This document shows, piece after piece, positions 8,315 to 17,116 of a stretch of DNA of 64,000 nt. How positions within the stretch are numbered: the first letter of the stretch is position 1; every line of letters starts with the position of its first letter. The notes under the pieces were generated by a model. That model saw only the letters and a list, made by a program, of their open reading frames with translations. It had not been told where the DNA came from and made no database searches. This DNA is from Emticicia sp. CRIBPO (lineage in GTDB: Bacteria > Bacteroidota > Bacteroidia > Cytophagales > Spirosomataceae), in NCBI RefSeq assembly GCF_009905725.1, contig NZ_JAAAKV010000002.1, positions 248,001 through 312,000 on the forward strand. Direction: 5' to 3'. The translations under genes were made by a program, and so were the position numbers.

Positions 8315-9529
8315 TTATCCTTTCAGAATGGAATGACCCATTTTGTCCCTTTTGGTGATCAGATAGTTTTCATTATGAGGGTTGGGCACTATTTCGATCG
8401 GAACGGTATCAACGATCTCAAGTCCGTATCCCATTAAACCGGCCCTTTTCTTAGGATTGTTGGAAATGAGTCTGATTTTCGACACGCCAAGGTTCCTCAG
8501 AATCTGAGCTCCTACTCCGTAATCCCTGTCGTCGGCTCCGAAACCAAGTTCGAGATTAGCTTCTACCGTATCTTTCCCCTGTTCCTGAAGTTTATAGGCT
8601 CTTAGTTTATTGAGCAAACCAATCCCCCGGCCTTCCTGATTCATGTACACAACCACTCCTTTTCCTTCTTTCTCCACCATTTCCATGGATGCATGAAGCT
8701 GTGGTCCGCAATCACAACGGCATGAACCGAAAATATCTCCGGTTACACATGAAGAATGTACCCTTACCATCACTTCCTCGTCTTTTTCCCAGGTTCCTTT
8801 GATAAGTGCCAGGTGAAGTTGCTGATTGTTCAGTTGTCTGAAAGCAATCATTTCAAAGTCCCCCCACGCTGTCGGCATATTCACACCGATCTCACGTTTG
8901 ATCAGGCTCTCTTTTTCAAGTCTGTATTCAATGAGGTCTTTGATGGATACCAGTTTCAGATCAAACTTATCGGCAATTTTTCTCAATTCCGGAAGACGGG
9001 CCATACTGCCGTCTTCATTCAGAATTTCGATCAGTACGCCGGCTGGTTGTAAACCCGCCAGTCTGGCCAGGTCAATAGCAGCTTCTGTATGTCCGGTTCT
9101 TCTTAAAACACCACCATCCGCAGCTCTCAGCGGGAAAATATGTCCGGGGCGGCCTAATTCTTCCGGCTTAATATTTTTATTGACCAGGGCCTGAATTGTT
9201 TTGGCTCTGTCTGAAGCCGAGATACCCGTGGTGCAACCGTAACCCAAAAGGTCGACCGAAACTGTAAAAGCAGTCTGATGCTCGGCTGTATTGTTGCCTA
9301 CCATCATATGAAGATCAAGCTCTTCACACCTTTCTCCTGTAAGCGGTGCACACATCAATCCCCTACCCTCTTTGACCATGAAATTGACCATTTCAGGAGT
9401 GGTCATTTCCGCCGCACAGATAAAATCACCTTCATTTTCACGGTCCTCGTCATCTACTACGATGATAATTTTACCATTTTTTATTTCCTCTATGGCTGAC
9501 TCTATGGTATCTAATTTAATTGCTTGCAT
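8315..9529 (-). CDS. ribBA: Bifunctional 3,4-dihydroxy-2-butanone-4-phosphate synthase / GTP cyclohydrolase II
   Basis: A 404-residue fusion that supplies both precursors of riboflavin. The N-terminal half (about 1-205) is the RibB domain, with [18 protein letters not shown] for metal and ribulose-5-phosphate binding. The C-terminal half is the RibA domain, with the zinc-binding cysteines in [15 protein letters not shown] and the motif [13 protein letters not shown]. Length is normal for the fusion. A -7 box TATCTTTG lies on the minus strand at 9561-9554. I looked for an FMN riboswitch in the upstream gap and did not see one. Confidence 0.95.
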   Translation of the reverse strand: MQAIKLDTIESAIEEIKNGKIIIVVDDEDRENEGDFICAAEMTTPEMVNFMVKEGRGLMCAPLTGERCEELDLHMMVGNNTAEHQTAFTVSVDLLGYGCTTGISASDRAKTIQALVNKNIKPEELGRPGHIFPLRAADGGVLRRTGHTEAAIDLARLAGLQPAGVLIEILNEDGSMARLPELRKIADKFDLKLVSIKDLIEYRLEKESLIKREIGVNMPTAWGDFEMIAFRQLNNQQLHLALIKGTWEKDEEVMVRVHSSCVTGDIFGSCRCDCGPQLHASMEMVEKEGKGVVVYMNQEGRGIGLLNKLRAYKLQEQGKDTVEANLELGFGADDRDYGVGAQILRNLGVSKIRLISNNPKKRAGLMGYGLEIVDTVPIEIVPNPHNENYLITKRDKMGHSILKG

Positions 9530-9553
9530 ATTTTCAAAATCTGATTAAAGTCG

Positions 9554-9561
9554 CAAAGATA
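9554..9561 (-). promoter_or_regulatory. Candidate -7 box for ribBA
   Basis: The minus strand reads TATCTTTG, an exact TAnnTTTG match, 25 bases upstream of the ribBA start codon. A TTG partner is not evident. Confidence 0.45.
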
Positions 9562-9786
9562 AGGGAATTTATATTGACATAAACTTAAACCTTTGCTGAC
9601 AGGTATTTACACAACACAAACTTTGCGAATAATGATCCATAAGAATTAAATTCTCTTCCTCTCCTGCAGGATACCAAAAACGAACTTATCTATACATCAA
9701 CAAATCTCAGTGAAGCAGTTTTTTGGGCATGATTTTTGGATTATTCCCGGCATACATAAGTGCTATTGTTTGAATAAGGATTGAAT

Positions 9787-11955
9787 ATGTCACATTTTTC
9801 CATAAATAAATCGGTTTGGTTGGGGGTCATTCTCTTTTTAACCTCGTGGAGTTTATTTGCCCAAAAGATAAATCCCAAACCTATACCGAAAATTTGTGAT
9901 AACACTACACCTCCCCCTGCAGGTTATACACTAAGTGGTGATTTTTTTCATGCTCCATCTAATAAATGTATTCCTGCATCCGCAACCTCAATGAATGTTT
10001 ATTTACAGGGGAAACCGGATGCGTCTACAAGTGCCTATCTGACTTCCACTAAATTTTATTTCGGTGCTGACGAAGATTTTAATTTTATAACACCAAACAC
10101 ACCTGCAGTTCCAGCTACCCTTACTGCAGGAATACCTGGCCTCAATAAAACATTAACTGCGGGTTGGTATTGGGTAGTGATGGAAGGAGTTGATTTAAAC
10201 AGCAAAAAAAAATATACCTGCCAGGCATTTGAAGTTCTCCCAACCACTACTCCTGCGGTGAGTTTAACTTCATGCGGCACAAACTCAGTGACGCTGACGA
10301 TCCCGACTGATGCTGTAAACAAATATGATAAATATACTGTAGACTGGGGTAATTCATTTATTCAGCAAATAGACCCTGCTACTCAGCCATTACCGGTGAC
10401 GATTAATCAAACCTATACCGGGACAATCCCCACCATCACCATTAAAGCCAACTACATCCGGGGAACTGACCCCAATGTTTGTCCTACCCAAACCACCAAT
10501 TTACCCCCCCCAACTAGTACCAAACCTATCCTCATCGAATTAAACGGAGAAAAACAGGGAACTGAAGCTACCATAAAATTTGACAATTATGAAGTAGGTA
10601 AAAATTATGACATCTGGGGCTCAGTAGATAATGGTACTGGACCAGGAACATTTATCAAACAGGCGGTAGGGCAAAACGGCAATGCTACCGTCACGGGATT
10701 GAGTGCAGCAAACAGATATTGTTTCAAAGCTTCCTATACCGATGGCTGCGGAAATTTGGTGGATTCCGATAACATTCTTTGTTCCATCAGACTTACCCCT
10801 AACCTCGTGTCGTCTACGGAAGTCAATCTGGCCTGGAATTTACCTTCTGTTCCTTCCGGCATTCCCGCTCCGAATAACCTGGCATTATTCAGGGATGTGG
10901 TCGGTTGTGCCAACTGTCAAACCAAACCTGTTTTAACCAATCTTACTTCTTACAACGATAAAACACTCATTTGTAGTCAGAAATATCTGTACCAGGTAGA
11001 AACCAAATATCCGGTTGTTTTTAATACTGTTACCAAAAATATCATCATCAGATCAGCTCAAATGACGGTAGATCCGCAAAGTCTGCCCGCTCCCCCAGTA
11101 CCTAAAGAACTCATGAGGGTAAGCTACGACCCTAATAATGAAGACATTATTCAACTAAGTATAAATACAACCAACCCGGCATCAAAATACCAGTTTTTAC
11201 GGGCAGAGGGCAATTCTGCCAACTTCATTCCTGTGGGCTCCAGTGTCAACACCAATTTTGATGATGTGAGCATCATTAATAAAGACGTCCAATATTGCTA
11301 TAAATACCAGTTGGAAGACGCTTGTGGAAACCCAAGTGCACCCTCTCCCTCGTTTTGCACCGTTCTTCTGAAGTCTAACCAGCCCGGAACACTCAATTGG
11401 ACAGCTTTCACATTACCGCCCTCGGCTTATAATGTACTGCATAATACCACCTACACCGTCGAGTATTTTGATCCAACGTTTGGTACCGGAGGTGGATTTA
11501 TTCCTATAGCTCCAACAGATAAACTTATACAATCTGTCCAGGCGGAATTGAATAACTCTACGCAGATTGACGTAAAATTCAGAATTTCATCGATTCAGGT
11601 CATAGATATAGATGGCACATCCAACTTCCCCGTAACTTCCTATTCCAACGTTTTTACGTTTATCATTCCACCGAGAATATACGCCCCTACAGCCTTTACG
11701 CCGGACGGAGCCGGACCCTCTTCTTCGGAAAAATTCAAGGTTTTCACTAAGTTTGTCACCAGCGGCAAAATCACCATTTATGACAACTGGGGTTCGGCCA
11801 TCTTCAGTTCCGACAACCTCGGTGATGAATGGAACGGAACGCTCTCCGACGGCAATACGCCTGCTCCTATTGGAACTTATGCATATAAAATAGTAGGAAT
11901 TAGTGACGCCGGAAAAGATTTCACTTTTAAAGGAAGCATACTTCTGCTCCGGTAA
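9787..11955 (+). CDS. Secreted protein with type-B gliding-motility/T9SS C-terminal domain
   Basis: A 722-residue exported protein. I place the start at the ATG at 9787, behind an AAGGA ribosome-binding site, rather than the in-frame TTG at 9781. A signal peptide ends near SWSLFAQ. The middle consists of fibronectin-like, low-charge, threonine- and proline-rich modules. The last 90 residues, with PTAFTPDGAG, ITIYDNWGSAIF, DEWNGTLSDG and PIGTYAYKIVG, match the CHU-type gliding-motility C-terminal domain used for type-B sorting through the T9SS. It is therefore a likely cargo of the gldKLMN machinery encoded about 6 kb downstream. It faces the AraC gene tail to tail with no gap. Binding partner or enzymatic activity is not visible. 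Confidence 0.85.
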   Translation: MSHFSINKSVWLGVILFLTSWSLFAQKINPKPIPKICDNTTPPPAGYTLSGDFFHAPSNKCIPASATSMNVYLQGKPDASTSAYLTSTKFYFGADEDFNFITPNTPAVPATLTAGIPGLNKTLTAGWYWVVMEGVDLNSKKKYTCQAFEVLPTTTPAVSLTSCGTNSVTLTIPTDAVNKYDKYTVDWGNSFIQQIDPATQPLPVTINQTYTGTIPTITIKANYIRGTDPNVCPTQTTNLPPPTSTKPILIELNGEKQGTEATIKFDNYEVGKNYDIWGSVDNGTGPGTFIKQAVGQNGNATVTGLSAANRYCFKASYTDGCGNLVDSDNILCSIRLTPNLVSSTEVNLAWNLPSVPSGIPAPNNLALFRDVVGCANCQTKPVLTNLTSYNDKTLICSQKYLYQVETKYPVVFNTVTKNIIIRSAQMTVDPQSLPAPPVPKELMRVSYDPNNEDIIQLSINTTNPASKYQFLRAEGNSANFIPVGSSVNTNFDDVSIINKDVQYCYKYQLEDACGNPSAPSPSFCTVLLKSNQPGTLNWTAFTLPPSAYNVLHNTTYTVEYFDPTFGTGGGFIPIAPTDKLIQSVQAELNNSTQIDVKFRISSIQVIDIDGTSNFPVTSYSNVFTFIIPPRIYAPTAFTPDGAGPSSSEKFKVFTKFVTSGKITIYDNWGSAIFSSDNLGDEWNGTLSDGNTPAPIGTYAYKIVGISDAGKDFTFKGSILLLR

Positions 11956-12810
11956 CTAGCGGCTGATGTAACCCTGGTATTTCTTTGGGGTCATGTTCAT
12001 CCTTTTCTGAAATTGCCGGTTAAAATTGGAAAGGTTGTTAAATCCCGACTCATAAGCAATTTCTGAAATGCTCAGATGGTCGGTTTGCAACAATTTACAG
12101 GCATTTCCGATCCTGACTTCATTCAAGAACTCAAAGAAAGTTTTGCGTGTCCTGACCTTAAAAAACTTACAAAAAGCATTCGGGGTCAGGTTAGCCACTT
12201 CAGCTATGACTTTTAAGGTAATATCTTCTTTATAGTTATTGATCACAAAGTCAAAAACTGAGTTGATCCTCTCGTTTTCTATGTCTCTCTGTGGTGACGT
12301 AAAAGCCATCGAAGAAATCACTTTACGTTCTCCGTGCATCAGTATTTGCTGCAGGATCTGAAAGAACAATACGAATTTCTCAAACCCCTCAACCTTGGCG
12401 ATTCTTTCAAAATAATCATAAAAAGCCTTTCCTTCCAGCACAAGCCCTTTGCCGGAATCAGCAAAAACGTCTTCCAGCTGATGGGTCTCTTCAAATTCCC
12501 AGAAATCCTTTCCAAAAATATCAGACATAAAAAATAAGGATATTGCTTCCACAGACAAATCCTCATCTTCAAAATATTCCCTGTCACTTTTGAATACATG
12601 CGGCAGGTTACCGCCTAAAACAAAGAGCTGACCCTCTTCAAAACGCTCAATTTTATCCCCAATAAAATAAGTCCCTTTGCCTTTCAGCACCAAAGTAATC
12701 TGTATTTCAGGATGGAAATGAAGTTTATCGTAAAAATAAGGCAGAGCATCCACCTGAACCCTCAGGGGCGTATTTTCGGTTTTCGGAAGTTTAAAAAAAA
12801 GAGGTTTCAT
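11956..12810 (-). CDS. AraC family transcriptional regulator
   Basis: I choose the ATG at 12810 (MKPLFFKLPKTENTPLRVQ) over the ATG nine codons upstream, because the family begins here. The result is a 284-residue regulator. The N-terminal part is a cupin-like sensor (LHFHPEIQITLVLKGKGTYF), and the C-terminal 100 residues hold two helix-turn-helix motifs, with VIAEVANLTPNAFCKFFK and ISEIAYESGFNNLSNFNRQF. Such proteins usually respond to a small molecule, often a sugar, and regulate adjacent or distant genes. The ligand and targets are unknown. It is convergent with the secreted T9SS cargo gene. Confidence 0.9.
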   Translation of the reverse strand: MKPLFFKLPKTENTPLRVQVDALPYFYDKLHFHPEIQITLVLKGKGTYFIGDKIERFEEGQLFVLGGNLPHVFKSDREYFEDEDLSVEAISLFFMSDIFGKDFWEFEETHQLEDVFADSGKGLVLEGKAFYDYFERIAKVEGFEKFVLFFQILQQILMHGERKVISSMAFTSPQRDIENERINSVFDFVINNYKEDITLKVIAEVANLTPNAFCKFFKVRTRKTFFEFLNEVRIGNACKLLQTDHLSISEIAYESGFNNLSNFNRQFQKRMNMTPKKYQGYISR

Positions 12811-12901
12811 CAGAACAACTACAAAAAAATTATCCACAATTAAGACTTGAAGTCAAAATTATGGATAATAATCAGTTAAAACCTTTATTCAGACAGATAA
12901 A

Positions 12902-14416
12902 TCAAAACTTATCATAATCATCTTCGTCGTCAAAATTCATTTTACCCGTATCAAACATACTGTCAAGCAGGTCTTTGAAATATAAACCCTTATCCAATGC
13001 CTGTTTCGAGATCATTGAATATTCAGCCAGTCCGTGCAAGGCAAATTCCATCAGGAAGAACTTCAGATTTCCTTCCACACCTTTCTGATATTCTTCTACC
13101 AGCTCCTGCAGGCCGTCAATGGTTTTCAGTCTTGAGAGATATTCTTTCTGGGTAATGTTGTTGAGCAAATCCAGTTCATTTCCGGCCGCAAACCAGGCAG
13201 TAATCTGGGTAAAAGGATTTTTGCCGTCCTTTTTCTTTTTGGCTTTTTCCGGATCGGGGAAATAATTCAGAAACTCAGCCCTGATCGCTTTTCCGATAAG
13301 GTTCTGAGCTACATAAACCGGCCCTTCCACTTCACCTTCATACACCAGTTCTATTTTACCGTTAATAGCCGGAATGGCTCCGTAAATATCAGAAATCCTG
13401 GCCGTTACTTCTTCTTCGCCGTTAAGCAGGGCACGTCTCTCCGCAGAACTGAGCAGATTTTCATAAGCAGAAATAGTCATCCTTGCAGAAACACCCGATT
13501 TTGCATCCACAAATTCACTCTGGCGTGCTTCTATCGCTATTTGTTCGATCAGGTCTTTTAAGATATCGTTGACTTCTATTTTTTGCTGCTGCGGTTTCAC
13601 CACGGCTTCCTGCTGGGTAATACGCTTCCCGGTTTCAAGTGTCTTGGGATAGTGGGTCACTATCTGAGAATCTATCCTGTCTTTCAAAGGCGTCACGATA
13701 CTTCCTCTGTTGGTATAATCTTCCGGATTGGCGGTAAAAACAAACTGGATATCAAGAGGTAAACGCAATTTAAAGCCTCTGATCTGGATATCTCCTTCCT
13801 GCAAAATATTGAACAACGAAACCTGTATCCTGGCCTGAAGATCAGGTAGCTCATTGATAACAAATATACCACGGTGTGATCTTGGAATCAATCCGAAGTG
13901 AATTACCCTTTCGTCTGAATACGGCAACTTCATCGTTGCGGCTTTGATCGGATCCACATCACCGATCAGGTCGGCTACTGAAACATCCGGGGTTGCCAGT
14001 TTTTCATTATACCGCTCAGCCCTCGGGAGCCATTCCACCGGCGTTTCGTCCTTTAATTCAGCAATCAGGTCTTTGGAATATCTCGAAAGCGGATTCATCG
14101 GGTCGTCATTCAATTCACTTCCCTTAACCACCGGAATATATTCGTCGAGCAAATTCACCATCAGCCTCGCAATCCTTGTCTTGGCCTGCCCTCTCAGCCC
14201 CAGGAGGTTGATGTGGTGCATAGATAAAATAGCTTTTTCAACATCCGGAATAACGGTATCTTCATATCCCCATATTCCTTCAAATACATTTTGTCCGGCC
14301 TTAAGTTTTTCTATCAGATTATCTCTGAGCTCTTGTTTGATGGATTTAGACTGGTAGCCCTGTGCGATTAATTGACCTAAAGTGTTTATTTTCAGAAGAT
14401 TTGTATCAAATGACAT
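12902..14416 (-). CDS. AAA+ ATPase of the MoxR / magnesium-chelatase-like family
   Basis: A 504-residue ATPase. The Walker A region is LLGLRGQAKTRIARLMV, the Walker B region is GIFVINELPDL, and the sensor/arginine region is FVFTANPEDYTNRGSIVTP followed by LKDRIDSQIVTHYP. These match the Mg-chelatase subunit I-like and MoxR branch of AAA+ proteins, which remodel protein partners, often with a von Willebrand factor A protein. No VWA gene is next to it here. The C-terminal 200 residues are charged and helical, with an acidic tail. It is often annotated as 'magnesium chelatase', but chlorophyll synthesis is not implied. Confidence 0.8.
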   Translation of the reverse strand: MSFDTNLLKINTLGQLIAQGYQSKSIKQELRDNLIEKLKAGQNVFEGIWGYEDTVIPDVEKAILSMHHINLLGLRGQAKTRIARLMVNLLDEYIPVVKGSELNDDPMNPLSRYSKDLIAELKDETPVEWLPRAERYNEKLATPDVSVADLIGDVDPIKAATMKLPYSDERVIHFGLIPRSHRGIFVINELPDLQARIQVSLFNILQEGDIQIRGFKLRLPLDIQFVFTANPEDYTNRGSIVTPLKDRIDSQIVTHYPKTLETGKRITQQEAVVKPQQQKIEVNDILKDLIEQIAIEARQSEFVDAKSGVSARMTISAYENLLSSAERRALLNGEEEVTARISDIYGAIPAINGKIELVYEGEVEGPVYVAQNLIGKAIRAEFLNYFPDPEKAKKKKDGKNPFTQITAWFAAGNELDLLNNITQKEYLSRLKTIDGLQELVEEYQKGVEGNLKFFLMEFALHGLAEYSMISKQALDKGLYFKDLLDSMFDTGKMNFDDEDDYDKF

Positions 14417-14508
14417 AGATGTTATTTTATTGTTTTAAAATGGCCGGTATGAAAAATTTACGCCTGTCAAATCAAAACGATTTTCCTTATCAAATGGTTT
14501 AAAAAACC

Positions 14509-14516
14509 TATCTTTG
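14509..14516 (+). promoter_or_regulatory. Candidate -7 box for mgsA
   Basis: TATCTTTG is an exact match to TAnnTTTG and lies 17 bases before the mgsA start codon. No convincing TTG element is visible upstream. Confidence 0.45.
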
Positions 14517-14533
14517 ATCAAAAACCTTAAACG

Positions 14534-14983
14534 ATGGCTGTAAAAATACTTGAAAACAGGAAACGGATAGCCCTGGTGGCTCACGACAACAAGAAAACAG
14601 AGCTTATTGAATGGGCAAAATACAACCGCGTAACCCTTTCAAAACATGAACTTTATGCCACCGGCACCACCGGTACATTACTTGAAGATGCCCTGGATGT
14701 CTCCGTCAGAAAACTGCTCAGCGGGCCGCTCGGAGGTGATCAGCAGATCGGAGCCCTCATCGCTGAAGGAAAAATCGACGTACTGATTTTCTTCTGGGAT
14801 CCCATGTCTGCCCAACCCCATGACCCGGATATCAAAGCTTTGCTGAGGCTTGGTGTGGTTTGGAATATTCCAATAGCCTGCGACCGCTCCACGGCTGACT
14901 TTATCCTTACTTCACCCCTGATGCACCAGGAATATGAGGTGATTTTACCCGATTATAACACTTATCTCAAAAGAAAACTCTGA
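14534..14983 (+). CDS. mgsA: Methylglyoxal synthase
   Basis: A 149-residue cytoplasmic lyase that converts dihydroxyacetone phosphate to methylglyoxal and phosphate, relieving sugar-phosphate stress. The sequence IALVAHDNKKTELIEWA is the conserved N-terminus, followed by LYATGTTGTLL for phosphate binding, SGPLGGDQQIG, and FFWDPMSAQPHDPDIKALLR, which contains the catalytic aspartate. Length is typical. It has its own likely promoter and is followed by the DUF4271 gene. Confidence 0.95.
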   Translation: MAVKILENRKRIALVAHDNKKTELIEWAKYNRVTLSKHELYATGTTGTLLEDALDVSVRKLLSGPLGGDQQIGALIAEGKIDVLIFFWDPMSAQPHDPDIKALLRLGVVWNIPIACDRSTADFILTSPLMHQEYEVILPDYNTYLKRKL

Positions 14984-15011
14984 GTCAAATGATATTATAA
15001 AATTGATTATT

Positions 15012-15019
15012 TAATTTTG
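15012..15019 (+). promoter_or_regulatory. Candidate -7 box for the DUF4271 gene
   Basis: TAATTTTG matches TAnnTTTG. It ends 16 bases before the TTG start at 15036, implying a very short 5' leader. Confidence 0.4.
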
Positions 15020-15035
15020 CAAAAAAAACACCGAA

Positions 15036-16193
15036 TTGACTTTTATCAGGTTCATCATTTTATTTTTCATACCAGCTTTAGGCTTCGGGTCGGTCACAGG
15101 TCCCGGAGGACAATATAACCTAGTCCATGATTTTAAGGACGAATGGCAGATTTATGACGCCGGAGAAAAGTTGTACCTGCCTTTTGTTAAGGAACAGAAT
15201 TTTGATTTTACAGCTCATACGGCTATTCTTAATACCGAGGATTATCCTTATTCCACGTTGCTTGTTAAATCTGATAATCCCGCAGATTTCCTGTTTATCA
15301 ATGGCTCTCTGATCCAGAAACTGGTGCCCGGAAAATGGGTTACTATCCAGGTTAACGATCTTAAATCCAAATATAAGGTACGGGACATTTACCTCACTGT
15401 TTACGGTGATGTGAATGCGGACCATAAATTTATACAGGTCGGCTATCCGTCCAGAAAAAACCAGTTGAGCGAAAAAGGCTCTGTAAATCAGCCGTTTAAT
15501 ATCAAACCCAGGGCTAATGTGCCATATAGAAGTACTTTTGTTGTGGTGTTTATTGTTACACTTGTATTAGCCAGTTTTCTTTCCAATTCTTACCCGAGAG
15601 CATTCCAGAGATACTATAACCTTAAGGACCTGATGTCCTTCCTGGTCAGGGAACAGTCCTTCTTAATCAATAAGCCTCTCAACCGGACGAACATGTTGTT
15701 TGTCATTTTGCTGAGTCTGATTTCAGGTTTTCTGTATATTATCATTCAAAGCAAGGGCATTAACCTGATCGACAGCCGTTTCTTTTTCCAGGACGCACAA
15801 ACTTTCGGGCTTCTTTTATCCAATTTCCTTAAGCTGTGCGTTTTCTTTTTTGTGATGTTCGTCTTTAAATTCTTTTTGATCAATACCATAGGAAGATTAT
15901 TCAATCTCGATAAAGTTGTGGAAATTCATTTTTTCAAACTGATCCAGTCCACCCTTTATTTCTTTACTTTGATGCTCATCATTCTTTTGGTTTTGTTCAA
16001 TACTTATTTATTTTCAGAGACATTCCTTGAAAAATATTTTTTACTTGTTTTGTCTGTTTTTTACACTTTTCGGACAATAATCATCTATTTTACTATAAAT
16101 AGAACCATAAATGTGCAAAGTCTCTACTTAATTTCTTATCTTTGCATCGTCGAAATCCTGCCAATTATAATTGGGCTCAGGTTCGCAAACTAA
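15036..16193 (+). CDS. DUF4271 membrane protein
   Basis: A 385-residue protein that probably starts at TTG (15036). No ATG exists between this codon and the upstream in-frame stop at 15012, and a signal peptide (FIRFIILFFIPALGFGS) begins directly after it. The first 165 residues look extracytoplasmic. Six hydrophobic helices follow, at about residues 167-186, 219-240, 256-283, 303-325, 333-352 and 362-380. The membrane half matches the DUF4271 family, usually found next to hemD in Bacteroidota, as here. Function is unknown. The 3' end carries the likely hemD promoter, although the hemD coding region starts only after this gene ends. Confidence 0.75.
   Translation: MTFIRFIILFFIPALGFGSVTGPGGQYNLVHDFKDEWQIYDAGEKLYLPFVKEQNFDFTAHTAILNTEDYPYSTLLVKSDNPADFLFINGSLIQKLVPGKWVTIQVNDLKSKYKVRDIYLTVYGDVNADHKFIQVGYPSRKNQLSEKGSVNQPFNIKPRANVPYRSTFVVVFIVTLVLASFLSNSYPRAFQRYYNLKDLMSFLVREQSFLINKPLNRTNMLFVILLSLISGFLYIIIQSKGINLIDSRFFFQDAQTFGLLLSNFLKLCVFFFVMFVFKFFLINTIGRLFNLDKVVEIHFFKLIQSTLYFFTLMLIILLVLFNTYLFSETFLEKYFLLVLSVFYTFRTIIIYFTINRTINVQSLYLISYLCIVEILPIIIGLRFAN
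16137..16144 (+). promoter_or_regulatory. Candidate hemD -7 box inside the DUF4271 gene
   Basis: TATCTTTG is an exact -7 match and lies 90 bases upstream of the chosen hemD ATG at 16235, within the last codons of the DUF4271 gene. It would allow hemD to be expressed separately. Confidence 0.45.
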
Positions 16194-16234
16194 ATTATTT
16201 TGAATTCAGCTTTTTTAAAAATATTGATTTCTGT

Positions 16235-17020
16235 ATGAGTGAGATGACAGACAAAGTTATTCAAGATCGACTAAAGAAAGTAGAAAGTGTATTGGTCACT
16301 TTGGATGATCCGGGAGAAAAATCGTCACCCTATTCTGAATTAGTTGAAAAGTACAATGTCCGGGTAGATTTCAGGAATTTTATTGATGTAAAAAAGCTTG
16401 ATCACCGGGAGTTCCGGAAACAAAAAATTGACATTTTAGCACACACAGCCATTATCTTCACCAGCCGTAACGCGGTTGATCATTTTTTCAAAATGTGTGA
16501 GGAGCTGAGGGTCGAAATCCCTATTGAAATGAAATATTTTTGTATTTCAGAACAAACAGCCAACTACCTTCAGAAGTACATTACCATCAGGAAGAGAAAA
16601 ATTTTCTCTGGTCACAGAACCGCAGCCGATCTTGAGCCGTACATCCTGAAACACAAAGGCGAAAAATTCCTTTTCCCATGTTCAAACATCAGAAATGATG
16701 CAATTCCCGGGATTATGAACAAACACGGTCTCAAATTCACGGAAGCCGTTATCTATGAAACTGTCCCGGCCGACCTTTCGGACCTGACAGAAGTTTTCTA
16801 TGATATCATCTGTTTCTTCAGCCCTTCAGGAGTGCATTCACTGATGCATAACTTCCCGGACTGGAAGCAAAACAATACAAGACTGGCGGCATTTGGCCCT
16901 ACAACATCCAAAGCCATTACCGAACTGGATCTGATCCTGGACATTCAGGCACCCCTACCTAATGCCCCGTCGATGACCGGAGCTCTTGAATTGTACATTA
17001 AAAAAGCCAATCATTTGTAA
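16235..17020 (+). CDS. hemD: Uroporphyrinogen-III synthase
   Basis: A 261-residue enzyme that cyclises hydroxymethylbilane to uroporphyrinogen III in haem synthesis. I chose the ATG at 16235 (MSEMTDKVIQDRLKKVESVL), because the longer open frame would overlap the DUF4271 gene and adds no family sequence. The two-lobed fold is seen in AIIFTSRNAVDHFF, the hinge region, FLFPCSNIRNDAIPG, and the terminal IICFFSPSGVHSLM with FGPTTSKAI. HemD proteins are weakly conserved, so the call relies on these motifs and on the conserved DUF4271 neighbour. Confidence 0.88.
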   Translation: MSEMTDKVIQDRLKKVESVLVTLDDPGEKSSPYSELVEKYNVRVDFRNFIDVKKLDHREFRKQKIDILAHTAIIFTSRNAVDHFFKMCEELRVEIPIEMKYFCISEQTANYLQKYITIRKRKIFSGHRTAADLEPYILKHKGEKFLFPCSNIRNDAIPGIMNKHGLKFTEAVIYETVPADLSDLTEVFYDIICFFSPSGVHSLMHNFPDWKQNNTRLAAFGPTTSKAITELDLILDIQAPLPNAPSMTGALELYIKKANHL

Positions 17021-17054
17021 ACTTTTTCGCTTTTCAATAATATTTTTGTCGCTA

Positions 17055-17088
17055 TTGTGTTATATTGAGTAATTATAATGTAGGTTTG
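17055..17088 (+). promoter_or_regulatory. Candidate promoter of the porP/sprF gene
   Basis: TTG at 17055-17057 is followed after 23 bases by TAGGTTTG at 17081-17088, a full TAnnTTTG match. It lies 28 bases upstream of the ATG at 17117. Confidence 0.55.
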
Positions 17089-17116
17089 AGAATTAAATTT
17101 GTTGCAGATAGTATTG

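Noticed and set aside
9530-9786. Possible FMN riboswitch upstream of ribBA
   Set aside because: The conserved FMN aptamer segments are not visible in this gap; only a -7 box for ribBA is supported.
12902-14416. Call as magnesium chelatase for chlorophyll synthesis
   Set aside because: The motifs fit the wider MoxR/chelatase ATPase group, and no other tetrapyrrole-magnesium genes are nearby.
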